Assembly (NCBI GenBank): GCA_042096155.1
Contig: JBELMC010000001.1
Coordinates: 1-64,000 of the forward strand
DNA from: Dinoroseobacter sp042096155
GTDB lineage: Bacteria; Pseudomonadota; Alphaproteobacteria; Rhodobacterales; Rhodobacteraceae
DNA length: 64,000 bases
Direction of reading: 5' to 3'
The translations under genes and the position numbers were made by a program. This document shows, piece by piece, positions 51,215 to 60,522 of the stretch. The notes beneath the pieces are model-generated. The model searched no databases. It worked only from the letters and a program-made list of their open reading frames with translations, and had not been told where the DNA came from. Position 1 is the first letter of the stretch, and each line of letters starts with the position of its first letter.

Positions 51215-51237
51215 GACGGCCCATAAAATGGGCCGTC
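51215..51237 (+). terminator. Hairpin between phaA and phaB
   Basis: GACGGCCCAT-AAA-ATGGGCCGTC is a perfect ten-base stem with a three-base loop, ten bases after the phaA stop. No T-run follows at once, so it may act as a partial terminator or mRNA-stabilising element rather than a full stop. Confidence 0.6.
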
Positions 51238-51302
51238 GTCGTCTATTTGACCTTGAGGTTCCACTCAGGTCTTAATCAAACATTTAGCCTAGGAGAATTA
51301 TT

Positions 51303-52028
51303 ATGGGACGTGTCGCACTCGTCACTGGCGGCTCGCGCGGTATCGGCGAAGCCATCTCGAAAAAATTGCAAGCCGACGGATACACCGTTGCGGCCACCTA
51401 TGCCGGCAATGATGAAAAGGCGGCGGCCTTCACCGCGGCCACCGGGATCAAGACGTATAAATGGAACGTCGCGGATTACGACAGCTCGAAGGCCGGTATC
51501 GCGGCGGTCGAGGCCGATCTGGGTCCCATTGAAGTGGTCGTCGCCAATGCCGGGATCACGCGCGACGCGATGTTCCACCGGATGACCCCGGCGCAATGGA
51601 ACGAGGTTGTCGGCACCAATTTGACCGGCGTGTTCAACACTGTACATCCGATTTGGCCGGGCATGCGCGAGCGCAAATTCGGTCGTGTCATCGTGATCAG
51701 CTCGATCAACGGTCAAAAAGGTCAGGCCGGGCAGACCAACTATGCCGCGACCAAGGCTGGCGATCTGGGCATTGTGAAATCCCTGGCGCAAGAGGGCGCA
51801 CGCGCAGGAATCACCGCCAACGCGATTTGCCCGGGCTACATCGGCACCGAAATGGTGCGCGCGATCCCAGAAGAGGTTTTAAACACCAAAATTATTCCGC
51901 AAATCCCCGCAGGCCGTTTGGGGGAACCAGAAGAGATAGCGCGCTGCGTCGCGTTCCTGGCATCCGATGAGTCAGGGTTTATCAACGGCTCGACCATTTC
52001 AGCCAATGGGGCACAGTTTTTCGTCTAG
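51303..52028 (+). CDS. phaB: Acetoacetyl-CoA reductase
   Basis: PhaB reduces acetoacetyl-CoA to (R)-3-hydroxybutyryl-CoA with NADPH. The 241-residue short-chain dehydrogenase has the nucleotide-binding ALVTGGSRGIGEA, VVANAGITRD, the serine in VVISSING and the catalytic tyrosine/lysine in QTNYAATKAG. Residues after the first strand (YAGNDEKA) fit NADPH preference. The ATG follows TAGGAGA. It ends in ISANGAQFFV, close to known PhaB enzymes. Confidence 0.94.
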   Translation: MGRVALVTGGSRGIGEAISKKLQADGYTVAATYAGNDEKAAAFTAATGIKTYKWNVADYDSSKAGIAAVEADLGPIEVVVANAGITRDAMFHRMTPAQWNEVVGTNLTGVFNTVHPIWPGMRERKFGRVIVISSINGQKGQAGQTNYAATKAGDLGIVKSLAQEGARAGITANAICPGYIGTEMVRAIPEEVLNTKIIPQIPAGRLGEPEEIARCVAFLASDESGFINGSTISANGAQFFV

Positions 52029-52113
52029 CTCCGGCAACACGCAGCGATCCTGCGCAAGTCTTCGACGACCAGGCTGGCCGGTTATTCGCACCGGCCCGCC
52101 AAATTCCAAAGGG

Positions 52114-52278
52114 CTAATTACTCAATCGCTCGATCTTTTCTTTAAGTCGGAGCTTTTGTTTTTTCAGTTCAGCAATCTTGAGCGTGTCACTCCCGGCACG
52201 GCGTTGATCGACTTCCACCTGATCTGCCAATATTTGGTGTTTGCGACGCAATTCCTGAAGATGCGAGCTTACGGCCAT
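52114..52278 (-). CDS. YdcH-like DUF465 small coiled-coil protein
   Basis: A 54-residue protein read from the ATG at 52278, which follows a perfect AGGAGG at six bases. The sequence MAVSSHLQELRRKHQILADQ, then KIAELKKQKLRLKEKIERL, is the DUF465/YdcH pattern: a short helical hairpin with a highly charged second helix. These are abundant small proteins of unknown function in proteobacteria. Convergent with phaB. Confidence 0.88.
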   Translation of the reverse strand: MAVSSHLQELRRKHQILADQVEVDQRRAGSDTLKIAELKKQKLRLKEKIERLSN

Positions 52279-52353
52279 GGAGAACCTCCTATTTGATTGA
52301 CATTGAACGCCACCAAAGCAGCACAGATTTCTGCGCCTGTCATCCCTTTCATT

Positions 52354-53106
52354 TTATTTGTCTTTATCAGATGCAGCTTCATGGATCGGCATCTTTACGC
52401 CGCGTCGCAGAATGTTAACGGCGTCGTCCGAGGCATCGTCCCCCTCTACAAGATGGTGCGATCCGGTGTGCAATATGAGCGGCGGCAACAGGGTAAACGG
52501 GCTGCGAGCCCCTTTGGTGGCTTGAAAAATGATACGTTTTGCGGGTGTTTTTGCACGCGCGCTTAAAGGGCGAATAAAAATCCGACCCAGGCGTTGATCA
52601 CAGGCCGCAAGGATATCGGGCACCCGATCTGCACCTAAAATCGCCGTCACAGTGCCCCCCAACGTCGTACGCCGCACCGCGGCATCGAGCCAAAGTGTTA
52701 ACGGCAGTTTTTCGCGCATGGCGGCCGCTCTGTGAACAGTTTGCGCATCCGAGCCGCGATTGGGCGCATAATAGGGCGGGTTGAACATGACATGATCAAA
52801 ACTGCGCGCGCGGATTTCGGCGGGCAACGCGGCAATGTCGGCTTGGGTCACATCCAGACCATTGCGCGCCGCCAACGCGGCATAAAGAGGCTCGATCTCG
52901 ACACCAGTGGGCACGGCACCCGTTCGACTGGCCAAACACAACGCCGCCACCCCCACGCCACAACCCAGATCCAGCACCGTCTGGCCCGATTTGGCGGGTA
53001 CCGCGGCGGCCAGCAAAACCGCATCACTGGCCGACCGGAACCCAACGCGAGGTTGCCATGCCTCAACCGCGCCGCCCAGAAACTTGTCACGTGTCAGCTC
53101 GGTCAT
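52354..53106 (-). CDS. tRNA1(Val) m6A37 methyltransferase-like protein (TrmN6/YfiC type)
   Basis: The 250-residue protein has SAM motif I VLDLGCGVGVAALCLA and the N6-adenine methyltransferase motif NPPY in VMFNPPYYAPN, which together with FRSASDAVLLAAAVP near the N-terminus are typical of TrmN6/YfiC and RsmC-like enzymes acting on RNA adenines. Exact target is inferred. The ATG overlaps the stop of the DUF2007 gene by four bases, so both are one unit. Confidence 0.87.
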   Translation of the reverse strand: MTELTRDKFLGGAVEAWQPRVGFRSASDAVLLAAAVPAKSGQTVLDLGCGVGVAALCLASRTGAVPTGVEIEPLYAALAARNGLDVTQADIAALPAEIRARSFDHVMFNPPYYAPNRGSDAQTVHRAAAMREKLPLTLWLDAAVRRTTLGGTVTAILGADRVPDILAACDQRLGRIFIRPLSARAKTPAKRIIFQATKGARSPFTLLPPLILHTGSHHLVEGDDASDDAVNILRRGVKMPIHEAASDKDK

Positions 53107-53324
53107 CGGGGCTCGGAAATCTCGATCCCGTTGTCGCGCAAAATCGAGCGCGCCAGAAATCTATCCCCGCGTCGGATCAAAAGACGGCGCGGCAATACGC
53201 CGATGCTCCCTTCAAGGCTGCTCATATGGACGTCCACCTCGAAGCAATCTATATCCTCGGAGTGTAACAGGGCTTGAGCAAAGGCGATCACCGTCGGATC
53301 GTTTGTGCGCAACAGTTCTATCAT
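53103..53324 (-). CDS. DUF2007 domain protein
   Basis: From the ATG at 53324 the protein has 73 residues: MIELLRTNDPTVIAFAQALL, SEDIDCFEVDVHMSSLEGSIG and PRRLLIRRGDRFLARSIL. This fits DUF2007 (putative signal-transducing, PII-like fold), normally about 70 residues. The longer frame extending to 53561 is antisense to the polyprenyl synthase gene and is rejected. It is divergent from that gene (22 bases) and coupled to the methyltransferase. Confidence 0.85.
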   Translation of the reverse strand: MIELLRTNDPTVIAFAQALLHSEDIDCFEVDVHMSSLEGSIGVLPRRLLIRRGDRFLARSILRDNGIEISEPR

Positions 53325-53346
53325 GCAAGTGATGTAAAGGCAGGCG

Positions 53347-54381
53347 ATGGCGCTTGTCGAGACAAGTGACAGGACCGAGAAGTATTTGGACCAGACGACA
53401 ACGAAACCCCATGAACGACTAAGCGCGGCCTTGGCCAATGATATGGCTGCAGTGAGCGATGTGATCCGGGAGCGTATGGCTTCAGAGCACGCGCCGCGCA
53501 TTCCAGAAGTGACGGCGCATTTGATCGGCGCCGGTGGCAAGCGCCTGCGCCCGATGCTCACGATCGCTGCTGCGCGTTTGATGGGTTATACCGGTCAAGA
53601 CCATGTGAAGCTGGCCGCGACCGTTGAATTTATTCACACCGCAACACTGCTGCACGACGATGTCGTTGACGAGAGCGCTGCGCGTCGCGGGCGACCCACG
53701 GCGAATCTGTTGTGGGATAACACATCAAGCGTTCTGGTCGGAGACTATCTGTTTGCGCGCTCCTTTCAGCTGATGGTGGAAACCGGGTCCTTGCGTGTCT
53801 TGGACATATTGGCCAATGCAGCTGCCACAATTTCCGAGGGCGAAGTTTTGCAGATGACCACAGCGCGGGATTTGCGCACCTGTGAAGGCACGTATCTCAA
53901 GGTGGTGCGGGGCAAGACAGCGGCGCTGTTTTCTGCCGCAACACAGGTGGGCGGTGAGATCGCGGGTGCATCGCCCGACCAGATCAAAGCGCTGTTTACC
54001 TATGGCGACGCACTTGGGATTGCATTTCAGATTGTCGATGACCTGCTGGATTACGGAGGCATTGGCGCCGTCATGGGCAAAAATACAGGGGATGATTTTC
54101 GCGAGCGCAAACTGACGCTGCCGGTGATCAAAGCCGTGGCGCGGGCCAATGAGACCGAGCGCGCCTTTTGGGTGCGCACGATCGAGGGTGGAGAGCAAAA
54201 CGACGGCGACCTCGCGCATGCCCAATCGTTGATGGCCAAACATGGTGCGTTGGCTGACACCCGCGCAGAGGCTTTGGCGTGGATTGCCAAGGCCCAAACG
54301 GCGCTGCGCGGCTTGCCTGAGGATCCGTTGCGCGACATGTTGGATGATTTGGCCGATTATGTGGTCGCGCGGGTGCTCTGA
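53347..54381 (+). CDS. Polyprenyl diphosphate synthase (octaprenyl/decaprenyl type)
   Basis: The 344-residue trans-isoprenyl synthase makes the ubiquinone side chain. The first aspartate-rich motif DDVVD is at residues 104-108 (HDDVVDES) and the second in QIVDDLLDYGG near 230; GGKRLRPML and RGKTAALFSAATQVGG are the substrate-binding segments. Small residues before the first motif (ATLL) favour long-chain products; decaprenyl is expected in Rhodobacteraceae but the exact length cannot be read. Its 3' end overlaps the convergent ispE by 25 bases. Confidence 0.92.
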   Translation: MALVETSDRTEKYLDQTTTKPHERLSAALANDMAAVSDVIRERMASEHAPRIPEVTAHLIGAGGKRLRPMLTIAAARLMGYTGQDHVKLAATVEFIHTATLLHDDVVDESAARRGRPTANLLWDNTSSVLVGDYLFARSFQLMVETGSLRVLDILANAAATISEGEVLQMTTARDLRTCEGTYLKVVRGKTAALFSAATQVGGEIAGASPDQIKALFTYGDALGIAFQIVDDLLDYGGIGAVMGKNTGDDFRERKLTLPVIKAVARANETERAFWVRTIEGGEQNDGDLAHAQSLMAKHGALADTRAEALAWIAKAQTALRGLPEDPLRDMLDDLADYVVARVL

Positions 54382-55226
54382 GCATCGTCTAACACCGCGC
54401 CATCTGCGACCCACCAGCTGGGATAGTCCGTCCGAAACTGTGCTGCGGCATCGCGCGCCTCGCAGGGCTTGGCATAAAGGCCGAAACATGTCGCGCCAGA
54501 TCCTGACATGCGGGCCAACAGGCACCCTTGGGTCGCCTGCAAACCCGCAATCGCGGTTCCGATGGCGGGCAATATTGCGGTGGCGGGCGCCTGCAAGTCA
54601 TTGCGTTGCTGCCCAAGCCATACGGCAAATGAGGCTGCATCCAATCCTGCAGGTATATCCGCCATCGGCGGGTGATCGCGATGTTTGAGATGTCGGAAGA
54701 CCGCAGATGTTGACACCGCCTTGCGTGGGTTGACCAAAACCATATGCAATGGCGGGAGCACGGGCACCGGGTCCAGGCTTGCGCCAATCCCGCGCATGCG
54801 CACCGGGATGGCGGCCATGCACACTGGCAGATCAGCGCCTAAAGCCAAAGTCTCGGCCGGGGCAGGTTCGCGCAACCCCCACAGCTTGGACAATGCACGC
54901 AGGCTCGCGGCGGCGTCGGAGGATCCCCCGCCAATGCCGCTTGAGGCGGGCAAATTCTTTTCCAGATGCAGCGCGGCAGGACGCTTTGGATCCAGCATCC
55001 GCGCCGCCTTGATCATCAGATTGCGGCCATCGGTCGGGATCTTCCGCGCGCCTTCGCCCGAAACCGTCATCCCAAGCCTGTCGGCGGGTTGGGCGGTGAT
55101 CCAGTCGCCAACCGTTGCAAAGACCACCAAACTGTCGAGCAGATGATATCCATCTGTTCGCCGCCCCGTGATATGCAAAGCAAGATTGACTTTTGCGGGG
55201 GCGAAGGCCCGAATATGATCCTTCAT
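54357..55226 (-). CDS. ispE: 4-diphosphocytidyl-2-C-methyl-D-erythritol kinase
   Basis: IspE phosphorylates CDP-methylerythritol in the MEP isoprenoid pathway. The 289-residue GHMP kinase has the substrate segment FAPAKVNLALHITGRRTDGYH, the ATP loop LPASSGIGGGSSDAAASL and the C-terminal GSGATCFGLY. Overlaps the convergent polyprenyl synthase, itself a consumer of isoprenoid units. It lies 3 bases after the TPR gene on the same strand. Confidence 0.95.
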   Translation of the reverse strand: MKDHIRAFAPAKVNLALHITGRRTDGYHLLDSLVVFATVGDWITAQPADRLGMTVSGEGARKIPTDGRNLMIKAARMLDPKRPAALHLEKNLPASSGIGGGSSDAAASLRALSKLWGLREPAPAETLALGADLPVCMAAIPVRMRGIGASLDPVPVLPPLHMVLVNPRKAVSTSAVFRHLKHRDHPPMADIPAGLDAASFAVWLGQQRNDLQAPATAILPAIGTAIAGLQATQGCLLARMSGSGATCFGLYAKPCEARDAAAQFRTDYPSWWVADGAVLDDAQSTRATT

Positions 55227-55229
55227 GGC

Positions 55230-56972
55230 CTAGCCGTCATCGGCCGGATGCGTTGCTCCTGCCGCGGCGTCGGCGGCTGTTTGCGCCAGCGAGGGCGCCC
55301 CCTCTTCTGCCAGAACCTTATCGAGGCCAACTTCGAGTTTGCGACGAATACGATCGGGATCTGCTTCACCTACGGTGATGCCCGCATCGATAAAAGACAG
55401 TGCGCGGCGCCATTGAAATTCGGCCTCTCGGGTCCGCCCCACGGCCCAATAGACGTCACCCAAATGATCATTCACCACAGGATCAACGGCTTCGAGTGCG
55501 GCGGCCCGTTCCATCGGCGCGACGGCTTCATCGAACCGGCCCAACCGATAGAGCACCCACCCAAGGCTGTCAGTGATATAGCCGCTCTCGGGACGGGCTT
55601 GGACGGCGCGGCGGATCATATCCAATGCCTCATCGAGTTTTTCGCGCTTTTCGACGAGAGAATAGCCAAGATAATTCAACACATTCGGCTGATTGGGACG
55701 CAGTTCCAACGAGGTCCGGAAATCGGCTTCAGCGGCGGGCCAATTGCCGATACGTTCATGGGCGATGCCGCGAACGTAATAGACAAACCACTGATCCTCG
55801 GTCCGCTCAGACCGCAAGGCAATCGACTGGCTATAAGCACCGACCGCTGCCTCGAACTTCTCATTTTGGCGCAAGATGTCACCCAGCGAAGTGAAGACAA
55901 CCGGCACATCTGGGTGGGTCTCGGTCAGTTGGGTCAGCACTTCAATCCCGGCATCGGGTTTCTCGGCCGAGCGCAGCGCCTCGGCGCGCCCCAGCTCTGC
56001 GGCCAGAAATGCGGGGTGGTCGCGCGGGACCGCATTGTAAGCTGCATTGGCCAGGTCAAACTGTTTCATCTGGTCCAAAAGATTGGCGCTGAGCAGCAAG
56101 GCGTCGGTGTTGCGGCGATCCAAATGACTGGCAATCCGCGCGTAAAGCAAAGTGTAGCTGTCATCGGCCTGCCCGTTCAGAGCAATCGCGAGAGAATAGA
56201 ACGCTTCGCTGATGCCCGCCTTGGCATCCGGGACAATATCAAATGGCACCGGCTTGCCTGCCGCGAGCCGCCCGTGCAACCGACCAATAACAGGATCTGA
56301 CAGATCGAAATTGCCCGCCAGCAGCTCCATTGCGGCTTCCAGCTGTCCCAATTGACCTAAGATTTGCGCCAGCGCCAGAACGCCACGGCGCGTTTGGCTG
56401 ATCTCACCTGCAGACCGGCCAGACAAGATCGCGGCCGCGGTTTCGTAATCACCAACCATCGCAAGGGCCAAGCCCTTGTGATAGAAACCGAAATTCTGAT
56501 ACTCGTCTTGCGCAATCATCGCATCGAAAGCTTCGAATGCAGGGCCGATGCGCCCCAGGGACAGCTCGGACCACGCATAGAGCAGAGTGTCGATCAGCGG
56601 CCCGATCTGATTGCCACCGGCCAGTTTCGCGCTGAGCGCAGGTGTCACCCCTTGCCCAAGCGCTTGTGTTGTGAGCGCCATCGCAGCCACCTGATTGCCC
56701 GGCCTTAACTGATCGAGCTTGCGCGACAGTGGCGCGGCCATATTGAATTGGCCCAGCGCCATATAGGCGATGACCGCACTTTCAAGGATCGACGCATTGT
56801 CCGCATCGACGGCGCTGGCGCGCGCGAAATACTGTGCCGCTTCGGAAAAGTCATTCTGCATCGACGCCGCACGGCCGGCCAGATAATCCCCCGACACCCC
56901 TTGCGCCGCCAGTGGCGTCGCCAAGGACAGGGTCAAAGTCGTTGCAAAAACAGTGCCAAACAATCGGCGCAT
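55230..56972 (-). CDS. TPR-repeat protein, exported
   Basis: The 580-residue protein starts with a signal peptide (LFGTVFATTLTLSLATPLAAQG, cleavage near residue 23) and is built of tetratricopeptide repeats throughout: for example AAQYFARASAVDADNASILESAVIAYMALGQ and later LELRPNQPNVLNYLGYSLVEKREKLDEALDM and ARPESGYITDSLGWVLYRLGRFDEAV. These are scaffold proteins for envelope complexes. Its stop is three bases from the ispE start. The exact role is unknown. Confidence 0.9.
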   Translation of the reverse strand: MRRLFGTVFATTLTLSLATPLAAQGVSGDYLAGRAASMQNDFSEAAQYFARASAVDADNASILESAVIAYMALGQFNMAAPLSRKLDQLRPGNQVAAMALTTQALGQGVTPALSAKLAGGNQIGPLIDTLLYAWSELSLGRIGPAFEAFDAMIAQDEYQNFGFYHKGLALAMVGDYETAAAILSGRSAGEISQTRRGVLALAQILGQLGQLEAAMELLAGNFDLSDPVIGRLHGRLAAGKPVPFDIVPDAKAGISEAFYSLAIALNGQADDSYTLLYARIASHLDRRNTDALLLSANLLDQMKQFDLANAAYNAVPRDHPAFLAAELGRAEALRSAEKPDAGIEVLTQLTETHPDVPVVFTSLGDILRQNEKFEAAVGAYSQSIALRSERTEDQWFVYYVRGIAHERIGNWPAAEADFRTSLELRPNQPNVLNYLGYSLVEKREKLDEALDMIRRAVQARPESGYITDSLGWVLYRLGRFDEAVAPMERAAALEAVDPVVNDHLGDVYWAVGRTREAEFQWRRALSFIDAGITVGEADPDRIRRKLEVGLDKVLAEEGAPSLAQTAADAAAGATHPADDG

Positions 56973-57071
56973 TCCGGGCTCCCCAGGCTAATCTTTCAAG
57001 AAACGTAGCGGCGGGGGCCACGGGTGTCCACATACCGGACGCCGAGCGCGCATCACATCGGTGTCAGAAGA

Positions 57072-58721
57072 TCACATATTCGGATAATTCGGTCCATCCC
57101 CGCCTTGGGGTGTGACCCATGTGATGTTCTGGCTTGGATCCTTGATATCACAGGTCTTGCAATGCACACAGTTCTGGAAGTTGATCTGAAAGCGGGGGTC
57201 TTTGCCCTCTTCGCAGACCACCTCATAGACGCCAGCCGGGCAATAGCGCTCAGCGGGTTCAGCATATTTGGGCCAGTTCACGCGGATCGGCACCGAAGGA
57301 TCTTTCAGCTGCAAGTGAGCGGGCTGGGATTCTTCGTGGTTGGTCATGCTGAACGACACACTGGTCAAACGATCAAACGATAGCGTGCCATCGGGTTTGG
57401 GATAGGGGATTGGTTTGCACTCAGACGCCTCGCCCGTGGCCGCCGCATCGGTCTTGCCATGCGACAGATTGAATGGCGACCAACCAAACAAGGTGCTCAG
57501 CCACATGTCGAAACCGCCCACAACAAGCGAGGCCATCAGCCCAAATTTCGACCATAGTGGCTTGACGTTGCGCACCCGTTTGAGGTCCTTGCCGATAGGG
57601 CCTGCTTTGAGCTTGGCGTCGAGGTTTTCCAATACATCGCCCGCGCGCCCTTGCGTTATCGCTGCGACGGCCTCTTCCGCGGCCAGCTTGCCCGACAACA
57701 TCGCGTTGTGGTTGCCTTTGATCCGCGGCACATTGACCATACCTGCGGCACAGCCCAAAAGCGCGCCCCCCGGAAAGGCGGTCTTGGGCAGCGACTGATA
57801 ACCGCCTTCTGAGATCGCGCGCGCGCCATAGGCAATGCGTTTGCCGCCTTTCAGCAACTCGGCCACCATTGGGTGATGCTTGAAACGCTGAAACTCCATA
57901 TAGGGGAACAAATGTGGGTTTTCGTAATTCAGATGGACCACAAAACCAACATACACCTGATTGTTATCAAGGTGATAGATGAAAGATCCGCCCCCTGCAT
58001 TGCCCCCCAATGGCCAGCCCATTGTGTGGGTGACGGTCCCTTCGCGATGTTTGGCTGGGTCGATCTCCCAGATTTCCTTCATCCCGAGCCCGTATTTCTG
58101 AACATCACAATCCTTGGCCAGATCGTATTTCGCAATCACTTGCTTGGACAGCGATCCGCGCACACCTTCTGACAAAAACACATATTTGCCGTTCAGCACC
58201 ATGCCGGGCTCATAGGCGTCAGACGCCGTGCCATCAGGGTTTTTGCCGAACTCACCGGCCACGACGCCTTTGACTTCGCCGGTGTCGCCAAAGACCAGCT
58301 CTGAGCATGCCATACCAGGAAAAATCTCGACACCCAGCTCTTCGGCTTGCTGGGCCATCCAACGGCAAACATTCCCCATCGAGACAATGTAATTTCCGTG
58401 ATTGTTCATCAACGGTGGCAAGATGATATTGGGCAACTTCAATTGGCCCGCCTCGCCCAACATATAAAAATTGTCTTTCTGGACTGGCACTGTGATTGGT
58501 GCGCCCTTGTCTTTCCAATCGGGGATCAGCGCATCCAACCCGCTTGGATCAAGCACCGCGCCCGACAGGATATGCGCGCCCACCTCAGAGCCCTTTTCCA
58601 GCACCACCACCTCGAGGTCGGCATCGAGCTGCTTCAGCCGAATGGCCGCCGACAGACCCGCAGGGCCCGCGCCAACGATCACAACATCATAGTCCATCTC
58701 TTCGCGTTCAATTGCGGTCAT
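57072..58721 (-). CDS. Electron transfer flavoprotein-ubiquinone oxidoreductase
   Basis: ETF-QO passes electrons from ETF, loaded by acyl-CoA and amino-acid dehydrogenases, to ubiquinone at the inner membrane. From the ATG at 58721 there are 549 residues (normal). FAD is bound by DVVIVGAGPAGLSAAIRL; the C-terminal [4Fe-4S] ligands lie in YCPAGVYEVV and NFQNCVHCKTCDIKDP, and the ending GGDGPNYPNM is diagnostic. A 57-residue upstream extension is non-homologous. The gene is divergent from greA. Confidence 0.96.
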   Translation of the reverse strand: MTAIEREEMDYDVVIVGAGPAGLSAAIRLKQLDADLEVVVLEKGSEVGAHILSGAVLDPSGLDALIPDWKDKGAPITVPVQKDNFYMLGEAGQLKLPNIILPPLMNNHGNYIVSMGNVCRWMAQQAEELGVEIFPGMACSELVFGDTGEVKGVVAGEFGKNPDGTASDAYEPGMVLNGKYVFLSEGVRGSLSKQVIAKYDLAKDCDVQKYGLGMKEIWEIDPAKHREGTVTHTMGWPLGGNAGGGSFIYHLDNNQVYVGFVVHLNYENPHLFPYMEFQRFKHHPMVAELLKGGKRIAYGARAISEGGYQSLPKTAFPGGALLGCAAGMVNVPRIKGNHNAMLSGKLAAEEAVAAITQGRAGDVLENLDAKLKAGPIGKDLKRVRNVKPLWSKFGLMASLVVGGFDMWLSTLFGWSPFNLSHGKTDAAATGEASECKPIPYPKPDGTLSFDRLTSVSFSMTNHEESQPAHLQLKDPSVPIRVNWPKYAEPAERYCPAGVYEVVCEEGKDPRFQINFQNCVHCKTCDIKDPSQNITWVTPQGGDGPNYPNM

Positions 58722-58983
58722 GCTGGCGCCTTTCTGAATGCTCGCTGCGGTCACGTCCACGATCTGCCTAGCGAGGACCGACAAGAGGGTCAATCGCTGC
58801 CCCCTGTATTGCCTTGCGTCACGCGGGTGATTGGGCCCATTGTTGCGCAACGTCACGACCAAATCGGGCAAACAGACGCGATCCTGCATCACTGCGAAAA
58901 GGTCGACAGAACGGCTCTTGCGTGGGGGCTGGACGTGCTTATGTTACTGATTTGAGTTTTTGCCCGAGTATAAAGGCCGCACC
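58722..58983. other. Intergenic region between ETF-QO and greA
   Basis: About 260 bases between divergent genes. No gene or clear hairpin is visible. Promoters for both genes are expected here but were not assigned with confidence. Confidence 0.4.
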
Positions 58984-59454
58984 ATGGAGAAGATCCCGCT
59001 GACCCGCGTCGGCTATACCAAGCTGGACGCTGAGTTAAAGCAGTTGAAATCCGTCGACCGTCCATCGGTGATTCGTGCGATTGCCGAAGCGCGCGAGCAT
59101 GGCGACTTGTCCGAAAACGCCGAATACCACGCCGCCCGAGAACAGCAAAGCCATATCGAAGGGCGGATCAAAGAACTGGAAGCGATCCTTTCGTTGGCCG
59201 ATATCATTGATCCCGCCAAGCAAGCCGGTGCGGTCAAATTTGGCGCCACGGTCACGATTGTCGATGAAGACACGGATGAAGAAAAAACCTATCAGATCGT
59301 AGGTGAGCCAGAAGCGAATATTGAAAAGGGGCTGCTGAACCTCAAAAGCCCGATTGCTCGCGCCATGATCGGCAAAGAAGAAGGCGACAGCGTCGAGGTT
59401 CGCACGCCGGGTGGCACGCGGTTTTACGAAATCCTCAGCATCGTCTATAAGTGA
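58984..59454 (+). CDS. greA: Transcription elongation factor GreA
   Basis: GreA stimulates cleavage of backtracked RNA in RNA polymerase. From the ATG at 58984 the protein has 156 residues: N-terminal coiled coil with RPSVIRAIAEAREHGDLSENAEYHAAREQQ (acidic tip D and E residues in GDLSENAEY) and C-terminal domain IVDEDTDEEKTYQIVGEPEA, SPIARAMIGKEEGD. Length and motifs are typical. A nine-base gap separates it from the following membrane-protein gene. Confidence 0.96.
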   Translation: MEKIPLTRVGYTKLDAELKQLKSVDRPSVIRAIAEAREHGDLSENAEYHAAREQQSHIEGRIKELEAILSLADIIDPAKQAGAVKFGATVTIVDEDTDEEKTYQIVGEPEANIEKGLLNLKSPIARAMIGKEEGDSVEVRTPGGTRFYEILSIVYK

Positions 59455-59463
59455 TCTGACCGG

Positions 59464-60522
59464 ATGGCCAATCCTGACACTCCTGATCCCGCAGCGCCTC
59501 GGAGCACAGATGACCGTCCGATGTCGTTGGGTGTCTTTGACAAACCTGCCAATGGTCTGTCTATCACCCCTGTCGAGCTGATAGCCGGTGGCCTGAGCCT
59601 GATCTGGCTGGGTGGCATTGCCATTGCATTTTTCATGTTTGATCTGGGCAAAGCCACAACAACCGATCAGCCGTTTGGATTTGTCATCATGTTGCTGGCT
59701 ATTTTCATGCCCATCGCCTTGATTTGGGTGACCGCGGCTGTTGCACGCACGGCGCGGGTGATGCGCGAAGAAGCCAACCGGCTGCAAGCGGCCATTACCG
59801 CGATGCGCTATGCCTATATCGAACAGGCTCAAGGTGGGATCGGTGGTCTGAAACCGGGGGTCGAACGGAAGCTCGACGAAATCGCCGCCGCGCAAAAACA
59901 AACCGAAACCACATTGGTCAAATTCACCTCCCGCCGCGACATGCCCCAATCAGAGGAAAAACCTGCGCTGCCGGTTCAACCTGGTCCACCACCAGCCAAA
60001 GGCCAACCCGCCCTGGCCCTTGGCACCCAAGCGGAGGAGATTATCCGAGACCAGATTTCGGTGGCCGATTTCATCAAGGCGGCGAACTTCCCCGAAACCG
60101 CTGAGGATAAAGACGGATTTCGCGCGCTGCGTTTGGCGTTGGAGGACCGCGAGGCCGCCAAGCTGATCCGTTCGGCGCAAGATATCCTGACGCTGCTCAG
60201 TCAAGAAGGCATCTATATGGACGACCTGCGCCCTGACCGCGCCAGACCCGAGCTGTGGCGGCGCTTTTCAACAGGCGAGCGCGGCGGCAACGTGGTCAGT
60301 TTGGGCGGTATTCGCGATCGCTCCTGCCTGGCGCTGACTTCGGCGCGGATGCGCGCCGATCCGGTCTTTCGCGATACAGCGCATCATTTCTTGATCCAGT
60401 TTGATCGAACGCTCCGCGATTTTGAGTCTCACGCCAGCGATGAAGAACTCGCCCGTTTCGCGGAAACCCGCTCTGCACGGGCGTTCATGTTGCTGGGCCG
60501 GGTGACGGGAATGTTTGACTAA
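59464..60522 (+). CDS. Hypothetical membrane protein with cytosolic C-terminal domain
   Basis: The 352-residue product has two membrane helices near residues 37-58 (ELIAGGLSLIWLGGIAIAFFMF) and 72-95 (FVIMLLAIFMPIALIWVTAAV), a short coiled segment (ARVMREEANRLQAAITAM), a proline-rich linker (about 160-185) and a helical C-terminal domain of about 160 residues (for example SVADFIKAANFPETAEDKDGF). I do not recognise the domain. It follows greA by nine bases and ends against the convergent moeA gene. Confidence 0.8.
   Translation: MANPDTPDPAAPRSTDDRPMSLGVFDKPANGLSITPVELIAGGLSLIWLGGIAIAFFMFDLGKATTTDQPFGFVIMLLAIFMPIALIWVTAAVARTARVMREEANRLQAAITAMRYAYIEQAQGGIGGLKPGVERKLDEIAAAQKQTETTLVKFTSRRDMPQSEEKPALPVQPGPPPAKGQPALALGTQAEEIIRDQISVADFIKAANFPETAEDKDGFRALRLALEDREAAKLIRSAQDILTLLSQEGIYMDDLRPDRARPELWRRFSTGERGGNVVSLGGIRDRSCLALTSARMRADPVFRDTAHHFLIQFDRTLRDFESHASDEELARFAETRSARAFMLLGRVTGMFD

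Noticed and set aside
53325..53561. 79-residue N-terminal extension of the DUF2007 protein
   Set aside because: It is antisense to the polyprenyl synthase gene, and the ATG at 53324 gives the normal family length.
54966..56300. 444-codon plus-strand frame across ispE and the TPR gene
   Set aside because: It crosses the boundary of two well-supported minus-strand genes and shows no domain.
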